DNA of 64,000 nt from NCBI GenBank assembly GCA_050486265.1, contig JBJHCY010000014.1:23216-87215 (forward strand), written 5' to 3'. Numbering within the stretch: position 1 is the first letter of the stretch; every line of letters starts with the position of its first letter. The notes below the pieces were generated by a model, which was given only the letters and a program-made list of their open reading frames with translations, was not told where the DNA came from and made no database searches. The translations under genes were made by a program, and so were the position numbers. This document shows, piece after piece, positions 33,581-42,313 of this stretch. Source of the stretch: SLFH01 sp050486265. GTDB lineage: Bacteria > Planctomycetota > Phycisphaerae > Phycisphaerales > UBA1924.

Positions 33581-34672
33581 ATGTTTTTTCCCGCCTCCGC
33601 CTGGCTGCACGATCTCGACCCGTTCCTCTGGCGCATCACCGGGGACTTCGGGGTCCGCTGGTACGGCCTGAGCTATGTCGCCGGCTTCGTGATCGCCTGG
33701 GCGGTCTTCCGCTGGCTCTCGGGGCGGGGGGCGCTGGCGATCCCCAAGGAGCGGGCCGCCGACGCCGTGCTGATCCTCGCCCTCTGCGTCGTCATCGGCG
33801 GGCGCTTCGGCTACGCCCTGTTCTACCAACCCTCGCTGCTGATCTCGTTCGAGGCGTCCTTCCCCTGGTGGTCGATGGTGATGATCAACAAGGGGGGCAT
33901 GGCCAGCCACGGGGGCATGATCGGCGGGCTTCTCGCCTGCTGGTGGATCAGCAAGGGGTTCAAAGACGAGCGGGGCGAGCGGATCGGACGGTGCCCGCCC
34001 CTGCACATCGCCGACGCGGTCTGCCTGGCCGCGCCCTTCGGCATCTTCCTCGGACGCGTGGCCAACTTTGTCAACGGCGAACTGCTCGGACGCGTCGTGG
34101 CGCCCTACGGCGAGCCGGGCCCACGCTGGGGCGTCAAGTTTCCCAAGGAAGCCCTCGAACGCTTCGGCGAACTCCCCGAAACCCAGCAGCGCCTGCTGAT
34201 CGGGTTCGTCGACCGCCCCGAGTTCGGCCAAAGCGTGATGGCCGCCGCCGACCCCGACCGCGCCTTTGCGAGCCGGTTCAACGAACTGCTCTCCCGCATC
34301 CAGCAGGGCGACGCGGCCCTCGCCCGCGAGCTCGAGCCGCTCATCAACACGCGCCCGCCCTCGCAGCTTCTCCAAGCGCTCGCCGAGGGCGTGGTGGTGG
34401 GGCTGGTCGTCTGGTTCGTTGCGAGAGTGCCGCGAAAGCCGGGCGTTGTCGGCTGCTGGTTCCTGATCTCCTACGGCGTCGGACGCGTGCTCACCGAGTT
34501 CGTCCGCCTGCCCGACGCCCACCTGCGCACGCAGCAACTCCTCGGCCTCAGCCGCGGACAGTGGCTCAGCGTGCTGATGGTGATCGCGGGAATCGTGCTG
34601 CTGCGCGTGCTCTCGAAGCGCGGTGAGCCGATGGGCGGGTGGCTCAAGCCGGCAGGTCGCGCCGCCCGTTGA
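33581..34672 (+). CDS. lgt: Prolipoprotein diacylglyceryl transferase
   Basis: This 363-aa multi-pass membrane enzyme transfers diacylglycerol from phosphatidylglycerol to the lipobox Cys of prolipoproteins. Family motifs are visible: RWYGLSYVAGF (~26-36), GGRFGYALFYQP (~73-84), GGMASHGGMIGG with H110, and LGRVANFVNGELLGR (~157-171) with R159, N165 and E167. The protein is about 80-90 residues longer than usual because of an insert (~175-275, polar and Arg/Glu-rich) between the catalytic loop and the last membrane helices. The N-terminus aligns with the family from the first Met, so the start is firm. It overlaps the convergent DUF368 gene by 29 bp. Confidence 0.95.
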   Translation: MFFPASAWLHDLDPFLWRITGDFGVRWYGLSYVAGFVIAWAVFRWLSGRGALAIPKERAADAVLILALCVVIGGRFGYALFYQPSLLISFEASFPWWSMVMINKGGMASHGGMIGGLLACWWISKGFKDERGERIGRCPPLHIADAVCLAAPFGIFLGRVANFVNGELLGRVVAPYGEPGPRWGVKFPKEALERFGELPETQQRLLIGFVDRPEFGQSVMAAADPDRAFASRFNELLSRIQQGDAALARELEPLINTRPPSQLLQALAEGVVVGLVVWFVARVPRKPGVVGCWFLISYGVGRVLTEFVRLPDAHLRTQQLLGLSRGQWLSVLMVIAGIVLLRVLSKRGEPMGGWLKPAGRAAR

Positions 34673-35939
34673 TCCGCTCTCGCCGCCGATCGACCACAAA
34701 CAGCACGCCCACGATCGCCACGCCGACCGCCGCGGGCCAGGCGACGCTCAGCCAGAACGCCCCCGAGCTCGCGGCTCGCGACGCCTCGTCCAGCACGATC
34801 GAGCCCGGCAGACGCAACGCCCCGAGCATGATCCCCGTCAGCACCGCCATCGTCAGGTCGTGCGCCCGGTCCAGCAGCGTCGAAACGGCGCGGCTGAACG
34901 CGTAGATCCCCACGCCGATCCCCGCCAGAAACACGCCGAAGAAGACCGCGTCGGAGACCAGCCCGCGAGCAGTCAGCTCCGTGATCGGCCCCTGCGTCCG
35001 CCCGAGCAGCGCCAGCGTCTCGCCGATCAGCGCGTGCAGCGAGCCGAACACGGCGTGGTACTGCCCGAGAAACAGCAGCAGGAACGAACCGCTCAGCCCG
35101 GGCAGAATCATCGCGCTGATCGCGATCGCCCCGCAGACGAACACATACACGAGGCCCGAGCGGCTCTCGCCCAGCACCACCGCCGGCGGCATCGTCTCGA
35201 TCCACGCCTCGAACGCCGCCTTGTCGCGGAACACCACCACGCCCTCGGGGTCGGTTTCGAGCACCGATCTCGGGTCGTACACAACCGGCTGCAGCGTGAG
35301 GTTCTCGCGCTGGCCGATCGCCGCCGTGGTCTGCAGCACCTCGTCGAGGTCGCCCGGGTGGCGCAGCCTGCCCGGGTAGACGGCGACCGTTGCGTTGCCG
35401 GCAACGGCCCGTTCTTCCAGCTCCAGCCCCGTTTGCTGCAACCCGACGATCAGCCACGCCGCGCAGGCGCCCGCGAGGATCCCGACCCCGTGACGCACGC
35501 CGAACGACTTCATCTTCGCAAGCGGGATCGCGGCCGAGGCGAGGATCAGCCCGAAAAAGAACGCGTACATCGGCCCGGGCTGCTCGTCCATCAGCGTCGT
35601 GATGACCTTGCTCATCGTCACGATCGCGATGCCGATGCCCAGCGCGATCGGGATCAGCGTCCCCCAGTGGAACGCCAGCACGCCCGTGATCGCCTCTCGA
35701 ACTCTGCCCCTCGCCAAAAGCCCAAGAGGCTTGACCGAGACCGACGCCAGCGCGTTGATGAACCGCTCGTAGATCCCCGTGATGAAGGCGATCGTTCCGC
35801 CCGAAACCCCGGGCACGACATCCGCCATGCCCATCGCGAACCCGCGCACAAAGACGCCGAGCGCATCCAGCGGCCGCAAGCCGCGGCGCGTGGGGGAGGC
35901 GGGGTCTGCGTTCGGGTGCTCTGCCGGTGGTTGTGTCAA
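34644..35939 (-). CDS. DUF368 membrane protein, undecaprenyl-phosphate translocase homologue (PopT-like)
   Basis: This 431-aa protein has about eight to ten hydrophobic helices. The two DUF368 signature repeats are present: GMADVVPGVSGGTIAF (~36-51) and AISAMILPGLSGSFLL (~275-290). They form the inverted-repeat core. DUF368 members (PopT) are reported to recycle undecaprenyl phosphate across the cytoplasmic membrane. Between helices there is a soluble insert (~165-255) absent from short family members. The start is TTG 35939 with AGGAG 7 nt upstream and a TAGGGT -10 at 35968-35973 (minus). Its 3' end overlaps lgt on the opposite strand. Confidence 0.9.
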   Translation of the reverse strand: MTQPPAEHPNADPASPTRRGLRPLDALGVFVRGFAMGMADVVPGVSGGTIAFITGIYERFINALASVSVKPLGLLARGRVREAITGVLAFHWGTLIPIALGIGIAIVTMSKVITTLMDEQPGPMYAFFFGLILASAAIPLAKMKSFGVRHGVGILAGACAAWLIVGLQQTGLELEERAVAGNATVAVYPGRLRHPGDLDEVLQTTAAIGQRENLTLQPVVYDPRSVLETDPEGVVVFRDKAAFEAWIETMPPAVVLGESRSGLVYVFVCGAIAISAMILPGLSGSFLLLFLGQYHAVFGSLHALIGETLALLGRTQGPITELTARGLVSDAVFFGVFLAGIGVGIYAFSRAVSTLLDRAHDLTMAVLTGIMLGALRLPGSIVLDEASRAASSGAFWLSVAWPAAVGVAIVGVLFVVDRRRERINGRRDLPA

Positions 35940-35967
35940 CGCCTACTCCTGCCGGCATCGGGGCCGG

Positions 35968-35973
35968 ACCCTA
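35968..35973 (-). promoter_or_regulatory. Putative -10 (TAGGGT) of the DUF368 gene
   Basis: A TANNNT hexamer on the minus strand gives a predicted leader of about 22 nt that contains AGGAG before the TTG start. Confidence 0.4.
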
Positions 35974-36077
35974 CCCTGCTGGCCGATGCAGGGCGCCGCC
36001 GGGCCGGAGCGTATCCGACCCGGCGACCGCGGAACCTACATCGTCCGGGCCGGGCCCGGTCCTGACGGAGGCTTTCG

Positions 36078-37106
36078 ATGACAGTGCTGGTGACAGGAGG
36101 GGCGGGGTTCATCGGGAGCCACGCCGTGCAGCGGCTGCTGGCCGAGGGCCACAAGGTCGTCGCGATCGACAACCTGTTCCGGGGGCATCGCAAGCCGATG
36201 GAGCTGCTCGCCGAGCGTCACCCGGATCGCCTGCTCTTCGAGCAGTGCGACATCGCCGACGCCGGGCGCGTCGCCGAGCTGCTCACCGAGCACGCGGTCG
36301 ACACCGTCATGCACTTTGCCGCCAAGGCGTATGTCGGCGAGTCCGTCGACGACCCGATCGACTACTACGAGAACAACACCGCCGGCTCGATCGCCCTGCT
36401 CAAGGCGTGCGACGCCTCGGGGGTCGAGCGGTTTGTTTTCAGCAGCACCGCCGCGACCTACGGCGAGCCCCCGGACCGCATGGTCCCCATCCCCGAGGAT
36501 TGCCCGAAAGAGCCGATCAATCCCTACGGCTACTCCAAGCTCGTCTTCGAGCGCGTGCTGGAGGACTGGGCCCACGCCCGCCAGAAGGCGGGTCGCCCGG
36601 TCGCGTTCGCGGCGCTGCGCTACTTCAATGTCGCCGGCTCGGACCGCACGGGCCTCCTGGGCGAGGACCACACGCCCGAGACGCACCTGATCCCGGTCAT
36701 CCTGCAGGCCGCGATGGGCACGCGCTCGCACATCGCGATGTTCGGCACCGACTACCCCACGCCCGACGGCACCTGCCAGCGCGACTATGTGCATGTCGAA
36801 GACCTCATCGACGCCCATGTCCGCGTGATGGAGGCCCTCAAGCCCGGCGACGACCGGCGCTACAACATCGGGATCGGCCGGCCGTACTCCGTCCGCGAGG
36901 TGGTCGACGCGGCCAAACGGGTGACAGGGGTCGACTTTGAGGTCCGCGAAGCCGACCGCAGGCCCGGCGACCCCGCACGCCTGTACGCGGATCCTTCGAG
37001 GATCAGGAGCGAACTGGGTTGGGAGGCGCAGGTAACCGATCTGGACGAGATTATCGCCTCCGCCTGGAACTGGATGCGCAAGCACCCCAAGGGCTACTCG
37101 TCGTAG
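36078..37106 (+). CDS. galE: UDP-glucose 4-epimerase
   Basis: This 342-aa extended short-chain dehydrogenase interconverts UDP-glucose and UDP-galactose using bound NAD. Motifs are GGAGFIG (7-13), the HFAAKAYVGES segment, S123/S124 with the Y150xxxK154 catalytic pair (PYGYSK), FNVAGSD and CQRDYVHVEDL. GGAGG lies 6 nt before the ATG. Length is standard. It probably supplies UDP-galactose for the glycosyltransferases encoded at 24.5-29.6 kb, although it is not in the same operon. It is divergent from the DUF368 gene with a 138-bp gap. Confidence 0.94.
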   Translation: MTVLVTGGAGFIGSHAVQRLLAEGHKVVAIDNLFRGHRKPMELLAERHPDRLLFEQCDIADAGRVAELLTEHAVDTVMHFAAKAYVGESVDDPIDYYENNTAGSIALLKACDASGVERFVFSSTAATYGEPPDRMVPIPEDCPKEPINPYGYSKLVFERVLEDWAHARQKAGRPVAFAALRYFNVAGSDRTGLLGEDHTPETHLIPVILQAAMGTRSHIAMFGTDYPTPDGTCQRDYVHVEDLIDAHVRVMEALKPGDDRRYNIGIGRPYSVREVVDAAKRVTGVDFEVREADRRPGDPARLYADPSRIRSELGWEAQVTDLDEIIASAWNWMRKHPKGYSS

Positions 37107-37173
37107 CCGCCAACCGGCGCGAAAGTCAGGACACTGTGCGCACAGCACGCGACAACTCCGAGGGGGCCGGCCG

Positions 37174-38115
37174 ATGCTGATGGCCGTCAGCCCCTACCAC
37201 CTGACCACGCGCGAAGCGCCGGCGATGGCGGCGCTCCTCCTGGCCGAACGAGTCGTGACGATGATGCCCACGCCCAGCGCGCACCAGCGCGAGGAGGATG
37301 TCCGTCGCGCGACCGAACTCGCCCCGGGCTACCTCGCCTTCATGGAGTCGTGGAGCTGGTCGATGCCGCTCTGGAAAGCCGGCGTCATCACGCCCGTGCT
37401 CGGGGGCGACGACCCCGCCGGCGATGTCCGCGAGGCCCTCGACCGCATCACCGCCGACGACCGCTACGCCGAGCTCCGCCCCTTCATGCGACCCGAGCTC
37501 TTCGACGGCGACGAGCGATCCCTCGATGTCATCTCCGCCGATGTCTTGAAGGGCGGGCCGGACCCGGCGATCAGCGTCCCCGTCGCCGCGGGGATCGACG
37601 CGTTCGCCTCGCGCTACGGCGTCTGCGTCGCCCGCGCCACGCCGACCTCCATCGCGCAACGCGCCGAAGAGCGGATGGGCGAGCGCCTCTTTGCGATGTG
37701 CCTGCCCGTGGTCATCCAGGCCGAGGCCGAGCGCCTGCTCGACGCGCGCAAAAGGCTCGAACCCGAACTCGCCGATCTGCACCGCGCCCTGCGCATGGTG
37801 CTCGACGATCCCGACGAGACCTCACGCGCCGACCTCGCCGAGGCGGGCCGACGCTACAGCGAGGCCTTCAAGATCGAGCACGACGCGATCTGCACCAACG
37901 ACGACCCCGACGACATCCGCGTCGTCACCGCACACGCGACGCTGACGGCCGTCCGCCTCCCGCCCGACGCGGTGCTCAAGTCCAGCGTCGCCGCGGCGCG
38001 CTCCGTCGGCGCCGCCCGCCAGCGCGCCGGCTCGCGGGCCGCGACACTCCCCGCCCGCCTGCCCGACGCGCCCGGCGGCGTGACCACCCTGCTCATCAAG
38101 CCGCTGGGACGCTGA
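37174..38115 (+). CDS. Conserved-looking protein of unknown function
   Basis: This 313-aa soluble protein has no recognised domain. It is mostly helical by composition, with Glu/Arg-rich segments (~185-260), a Cys in GVCVARA (~148) and a Cys in FAMCLPVV (~174), and a basic Arg/Ala-rich region near the C-terminus (~270-295). There is no signal peptide and no membrane helix. The start may be ATG 37174 or ATG 37180; GAGGGGG lies upstream of both. It lies between galE and the YyaL-like gene on the same strand, with gaps of 67 and 59 bp. Codon use matches the neighbours, so it is likely native. Confidence 0.75.
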   Translation: MLMAVSPYHLTTREAPAMAALLLAERVVTMMPTPSAHQREEDVRRATELAPGYLAFMESWSWSMPLWKAGVITPVLGGDDPAGDVREALDRITADDRYAELRPFMRPELFDGDERSLDVISADVLKGGPDPAISVPVAAGIDAFASRYGVCVARATPTSIAQRAEERMGERLFAMCLPVVIQAEAERLLDARKRLEPELADLHRALRMVLDDPDETSRADLAEAGRRYSEAFKIEHDAICTNDDPDDIRVVTAHATLTAVRLPPDAVLKSSVAAARSVGAARQRAGSRAATLPARLPDAPGGVTTLLIKPLGR

Positions 38116-38163
38116 GCGTCCCGACCCCAAAGCCCCCGGAAGGGAACCCGCCTCCGCGGCGCG

Positions 38164-38169
38164 TACGCT
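38164..38169 (+). promoter_or_regulatory. Possible -10 (TACGCT) of the YyaL-like gene
   Basis: TACGCT ends 5 nt before the ATG at 38175, with no ribosome-binding site in between. The spacing is at the short limit for a leaderless start. Confidence 0.35.
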
Positions 38170-38174
38170 GCTGT

Positions 38175-40562
38175 ATGGCACACAACGACAGCGGCTCAGG
38201 GACTCCGTCCGCCCGCCCGGCCAACCGCCTCGCCGAGGCCTCCAGCCCCTACCTCCTCCAGCACGCGCACAACCCCGTCGACTGGTATCAATGGGGGCCC
38301 GAGGCGTTCGAGGAGGCGCGACGGCGCGATGTGCCCATACTCCTCTCGATCGGCTACTCGACCTGCTACTGGTGCCATGTCATGGAGCGCGAGTCCTTCG
38401 AGAACGAGGACATCGGGCGCGACATGTCCGAAAAATTCGTCTGCATCAAGCTCGACCGCGAAGAACGGCCTGATGTCGACGATGTCTACATGGCCGCCAC
38501 CCTCCTCCTCCACGGCTCGGGCGGTTGGCCCATGACCGTCTTCCTCGAACCCGAGAAGCTCCGCCCCTTCTGGTGCGGCACCTACTTCCCCCCCGAGCCC
38601 CGCGGCAGCGTCCCCGGCCTGCCCCAGGTCCTCGAAGGCATGCGCGAGGCGTGGGACAACCAGCGCGAAATGGTCATCAATCACGCCGAAGAGATCGCAA
38701 ACGCCGTGCGCGAGCACCTCGGCGTCTCGCCCAAGACCGCCACGCTCGGCAGCCGCCAGGTCGCCGACGCGGCGGGTGTTCTCCTCCGCTCGTTCGACCG
38801 CACGCACGGGGGCTTCGGCGGCGCGCCCAAGTTCCCCCAGGGCCCGAACCTGCGCTTCCTCGCCGAGGTCGTCGGCGTCGCCGGCGACGACGCCACCGGG
38901 CACGCCATCGACCACGCCCTGCGCTTCACCCTCGACAAGATCTGCGCCGGGGGCGTGTTCGATCAGGTCGGCGGCGGCCTGCACCGCTACGCCGTCGACG
39001 GGCACTGGACCGTCCCGCACTTTGAGAAGATGCTCTACGACAACGCGCAGCTTCTGGAAGTGCTGGCGGCCTCGGCCGAGGCGAACAGCGACACCTTCCA
39101 CGCCTCGGCCGCCAACGCGATCATCGACTTCGTCCTGCGCGAGATGACCGGCCCGGACGGCGGCTTCTCCTCCGCCCAGGACGCCGAGGTCGACGGGCGC
39201 GAGGGCCTGAACTACCTCTGGACCGCAGAAGAAATCGACGCCGCGCTCGGCGAGGACGACGCTTCGTTCGCCAAGCGCGTCTTCGGTGTCGACAAGGGCC
39301 CGAACTTCCAGGACCCGCATCATCCGTCGGACGACCCGAAGAGCGTCCTCCGCCTCACCGACCGCCCCGAGCATGTCGCCCGCGAGATGGGGCTCTCTGA
39401 AACAGATTTCCTTCAGCGCCTTACAAGCGTGAAGGCCGCGCTGCTCGACGCCCGGTCGCGGCGAAAGGCCCCGGGGACCGACGACAAGATCATCGCCTCG
39501 TGGAACGGCATGATGATCGGCGCAATGGCCAGAGCGGGCGTGCTGCTGAAGCGTCCCGACGCGATCGACGCCGCCGAGCGTGCCGCGGCGTTCGTGATCG
39601 ACACCATGGCGCCGGACGGGCGCCTGCACCGCACATGGCGCGGCGGCCGCCTCGGCCCGCCCGCCTTCCTCGAAGACTACGGCGCGATGATCTCCGCACT
39701 CGCCGAGTTGCACAAGGCCGGGCGCGGCGAAGGCCGCTGGCTCGAAGCCGCCAAGAACCTCCGCGCCGAAGCCATGAAGCGTTTCGCCTCACCCGACGCC
39801 CCCGGCGTCCTCTTCGACGCCGAGCCCGAAGCATCGGAGCTCTTCGTGCGCACACGCTCGACGCACGACGGCGCAACACCCTGCGGCACATCGCTCATGC
39901 TCAACGCCCTCATCGATCTCGCCGAAGCCGCTGACGACGCCGAGCCGCTCAACGACACGATCGCACTGCTCGAATCCGTCTCGCGTTTGGTCCGCGAGAA
40001 CCCGGCGAGCACGATCAACTCGACTCGGGCCCTCCTCCGCCTGCTCAAGACCGAAGCGCCAAAGGCCGCCCCGCACCTCTTCGCCGAGCCCGACGACCAT
40101 GCAGCGCAGGAAGAGCCCGACTTCGTCCAGCCCGAGGCCGACTTCACGCCCGTCGAGATCTACGCCGAGACCGAACGCGTGAGCGTCGGCCCCGAAAGCC
40201 CCGCGATCTTCAAGATCGTGCTGCGCCTCAAAGAGGGCTGGCACATCCTCGCGGCCGACCCGGGGCCCGAAGCCGCCGACATGGGCCTGATTCCGACGCG
40301 CGTGCTGGTGACCGGGGGCAAGGGGATTGCCGCCTACGCCGACTATCCCAAGGGCGAGCCTTACCGCCCGCCCTTCGCGGGCGAAGACGCCCCGGAGATC
40401 CTCGTGTACAAGAGCGATCAGGAGTTTGAGGTCGCCGTCGAGCTCGAAGGCGAATGGGAAGGCACGCCCGTGCTCGCCCTGCGCTTCCAGGCCTGCACCG
40501 ACGACGCGTGCCGGCAACCCTCGATGCTCGAACTCGATGTCGCGATCGACCCGGAGGGTTAG
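38175..40562 (+). CDS. YyaL-like DUF255 thioredoxin-domain protein fused to a DsbD-alpha-like domain
   Basis: The start is ATG 38175, where family similarity begins (NRLAEASSPYLLQHAHNPVDW); the longer frame is a shadow of the previous gene. The 795-aa protein has a DUF255 thioredoxin-like domain (~15-175) with active-site STCYWCHVME (C64, C67) and an (alpha/alpha)6 glycosidase-like domain (~190-640) typical of YyaL/SPATA20 proteins. An extra C-terminal beta domain (~658-795) resembles the DsbD N-terminal (DsbC-corrector, PF11412) fold, with EGWHILAADPG and a paired-Cys CTDDAC loop (~773-778). No signal peptide is present, so the DsbD-like part would be cytosolic, which is odd. The substrate is unknown. 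Confidence 0.9.
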   Translation: MAHNDSGSGTPSARPANRLAEASSPYLLQHAHNPVDWYQWGPEAFEEARRRDVPILLSIGYSTCYWCHVMERESFENEDIGRDMSEKFVCIKLDREERPDVDDVYMAATLLLHGSGGWPMTVFLEPEKLRPFWCGTYFPPEPRGSVPGLPQVLEGMREAWDNQREMVINHAEEIANAVREHLGVSPKTATLGSRQVADAAGVLLRSFDRTHGGFGGAPKFPQGPNLRFLAEVVGVAGDDATGHAIDHALRFTLDKICAGGVFDQVGGGLHRYAVDGHWTVPHFEKMLYDNAQLLEVLAASAEANSDTFHASAANAIIDFVLREMTGPDGGFSSAQDAEVDGREGLNYLWTAEEIDAALGEDDASFAKRVFGVDKGPNFQDPHHPSDDPKSVLRLTDRPEHVAREMGLSETDFLQRLTSVKAALLDARSRRKAPGTDDKIIASWNGMMIGAMARAGVLLKRPDAIDAAERAAAFVIDTMAPDGRLHRTWRGGRLGPPAFLEDYGAMISALAELHKAGRGEGRWLEAAKNLRAEAMKRFASPDAPGVLFDAEPEASELFVRTRSTHDGATPCGTSLMLNALIDLAEAADDAEPLNDTIALLESVSRLVRENPASTINSTRALLRLLKTEAPKAAPHLFAEPDDHAAQEEPDFVQPEADFTPVEIYAETERVSVGPESPAIFKIVLRLKEGWHILAADPGPEAADMGLIPTRVLVTGGKGIAAYADYPKGEPYRPPFAGEDAPEILVYKSDQEFEVAVELEGEWEGTPVLALRFQACTDDACRQPSMLELDVAIDPEG

Positions 40563-40596
40563 AGGCAAAGCCCCGCGGCGCTGTCATCGGAGCGTG

Positions 40597-40617
40597 GCAC
40601 GGGCGTCCCGCCCGTGC
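40597..40617. repeat. Palindromic hairpin between convergent genes
   Basis: A perfect 9-bp stem (GCACGGGCG with CGCCCGTGC) and TCC loop lie between two convergent genes. It resembles short GC-rich palindromes dispersed in planctomycete-type genomes and may end transcripts from both sides. No U-tract is present. Confidence 0.5.
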
Positions 40618-40672
40618 GAACACAGCGGCAACACTCGGCACGCTTCTGGCGGCGTCCTCGCCCGCCGAACAC

Positions 40673-42235
40673 TCAACCCGTCGCCCGCTCCAGCCATCTC
40701 GTGATCCGATCCGCGTGCCGGGGCAGGAAGAAGAAAAGCGTGCGGTGCCCGCCGGTGTGGGTCAGGCTTGAGGGCTCGCCGAGCCGTTCCTGCAGCAGCC
40801 TCCCCGTCTCGGCGGGCACCCAGGTGTCGCGAGTGGCACGCACGGCCAGCACCGGCTTATCCCTGAGCAGCGGCGCCGTGTGATACGGATCGAGCACCGA
40901 GTGATCGAGATAGCGCGAAGCGACCGGGCCGAAGAGCGCGCGTTGTGTCGGGGTTTCATCATCGCACCCGAATCGCACGCCGCCGTGGGTGAGCGAGCTG
41001 TTGATCGCGATCTCCGCGATGTTCGCCCCGCCCCCGACGAGCACGACCGCATCGATCCGCTCGCGAAGATACGCCGAGGCGGTCACCGCTGGCATCGCCC
41101 CGGCGCTGAACCCGATCACCGCAACCGGACGCCCGCGCAGAAACGAGAACCGCTCCATCGCGTAGTCCAGCGCAGCTTCCGCGGCGTACGCGTGCTCGGC
41201 CAGGCGGTCGTCGACGCGATGCGCCATCGCGGCGGCGACGCCGTCCACATCCGACTCGTCGCACAGCCGGTAGAACCCGCGGCTCAGCCGCGCGGCCTCA
41301 TCTATCAGCAGCCGCCGGTCTCGTACGAGCGATTCGTGAAGCTCTCGGGCTTCTGCCCGCTTGTCGTCCGGTTGCGATTCGTCCCGGGATTGTTCGAGAA
41401 ACGCCGCTTCCAGTAAGGATCGTGTCGTCAGATCCTCCCGGATCTCATCGATTCGCTTCGTCGCCTCTTCGCTGACGGGCGAGCCGATTCCCGACTCGGT
41501 CGACACGCTCAGCACGAGCCAGCCCTCGCGCCGCAGGGCTTCGGTCACGCGCCGCTCGAAGCTCGTGCCGTACATCGCAGTGAAATGGATCAGGACGCCG
41601 CGGGCGTCTTCGGGCGCTTCGGTCGGCAGGTGCAGGGCCATCCCATGGCTGAGCGCGATGCGTTCAAAGAGCGCGGTTCGCCGGACGCCGATCGCGCGGT
41701 ACATCCTGTCATCGTGGCGGATAAAAAAGTCACGGCTCAGCCTGCGCTGCCGCTCCTTGCGGCGCGAGAATTCGGGCGAAGAAGTCCGCAGCGAGGTCAA
41801 AAACCTTGCGTTGGGCAGGAAGCCGTAGATGTACTCCGATTCCGGATCGGCCTTGTTCGCTCGCTCAAGATCTGAATACACGCGGAGCAGGCCCCGCCCT
41901 GTGAGCATCGCGTGGTGGACCTCGTGCGAGGGGCGTCTGGTCTCCGGGTCGACCAGCGACGCCAAGCGAGCGGCGACCGGTTCGGGCAGTTCGTCCTCCC
42001 GATCATCGTCGAAGGCTTCATACGCGAAGATCCGCTCCGGTGTCTGTTCCAGCAGCTCACGAGGCGTCGAAAGATCGCGATCCGGCCACGCGATCGGCTC
42101 GGACGGGTTCGCTAAAGCCCCCGGCTCGCCGTGCCGCTGCACGAAGCAGCCGGGCAAGACAACCAGAAGCGACAGCAACCCGATCCGCAGAGCGACCGGG
42201 CGATGACCGACCCCGGATCTTCTGAACAGCGCCAT
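40673..42235 (-). CDS. Lipoprotein alpha/beta hydrolase
   Basis: This 520-aa protein has a lipoprotein signal (~1-30) with a lipobox-like LPGC ending, so it should be processed by Lgt and Lsp. A long N-terminal region (~35-215) precedes the alpha/beta hydrolase fold. The nucleophile elbow is GFSAG (S377). A later Asp in RATRDTWVPAE and His in THTGGHRT would complete the triad. The oxyanion region is VLIHFTAMYG. An inserted helical lid (~255-335) is rich in Asp/Arg. The substrate is unknown; esterase activity at the envelope is likely. GAGGGAGAGGG lies just before the ATG. It is convergent with the YyaL-like gene. Confidence 0.8.
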   Translation of the reverse strand: MALFRRSGVGHRPVALRIGLLSLLVVLPGCFVQRHGEPGALANPSEPIAWPDRDLSTPRELLEQTPERIFAYEAFDDDREDELPEPVAARLASLVDPETRRPSHEVHHAMLTGRGLLRVYSDLERANKADPESEYIYGFLPNARFLTSLRTSSPEFSRRKERQRRLSRDFFIRHDDRMYRAIGVRRTALFERIALSHGMALHLPTEAPEDARGVLIHFTAMYGTSFERRVTEALRREGWLVLSVSTESGIGSPVSEEATKRIDEIREDLTTRSLLEAAFLEQSRDESQPDDKRAEARELHESLVRDRRLLIDEAARLSRGFYRLCDESDVDGVAAAMAHRVDDRLAEHAYAAEAALDYAMERFSFLRGRPVAVIGFSAGAMPAVTASAYLRERIDAVVLVGGGANIAEIAINSSLTHGGVRFGCDDETPTQRALFGPVASRYLDHSVLDPYHTAPLLRDKPVLAVRATRDTWVPAETGRLLQERLGEPSSLTHTGGHRTLFFFLPRHADRITRWLERATG

Positions 42236-42313
42236 CGTCCCTCTCCCTCGTGCAAAGAGTCCTGCCGCCGATTACTGGCGACTATGCGCCCGGCCCCGCG
42301 TCCGGGGGCATGC

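Noticed and set aside
40597..40617. CRISPR-like or attachment-site reading of the short palindrome
   Set aside because: Only one copy is present here, with no spacer periodicity and no integrase nearby.
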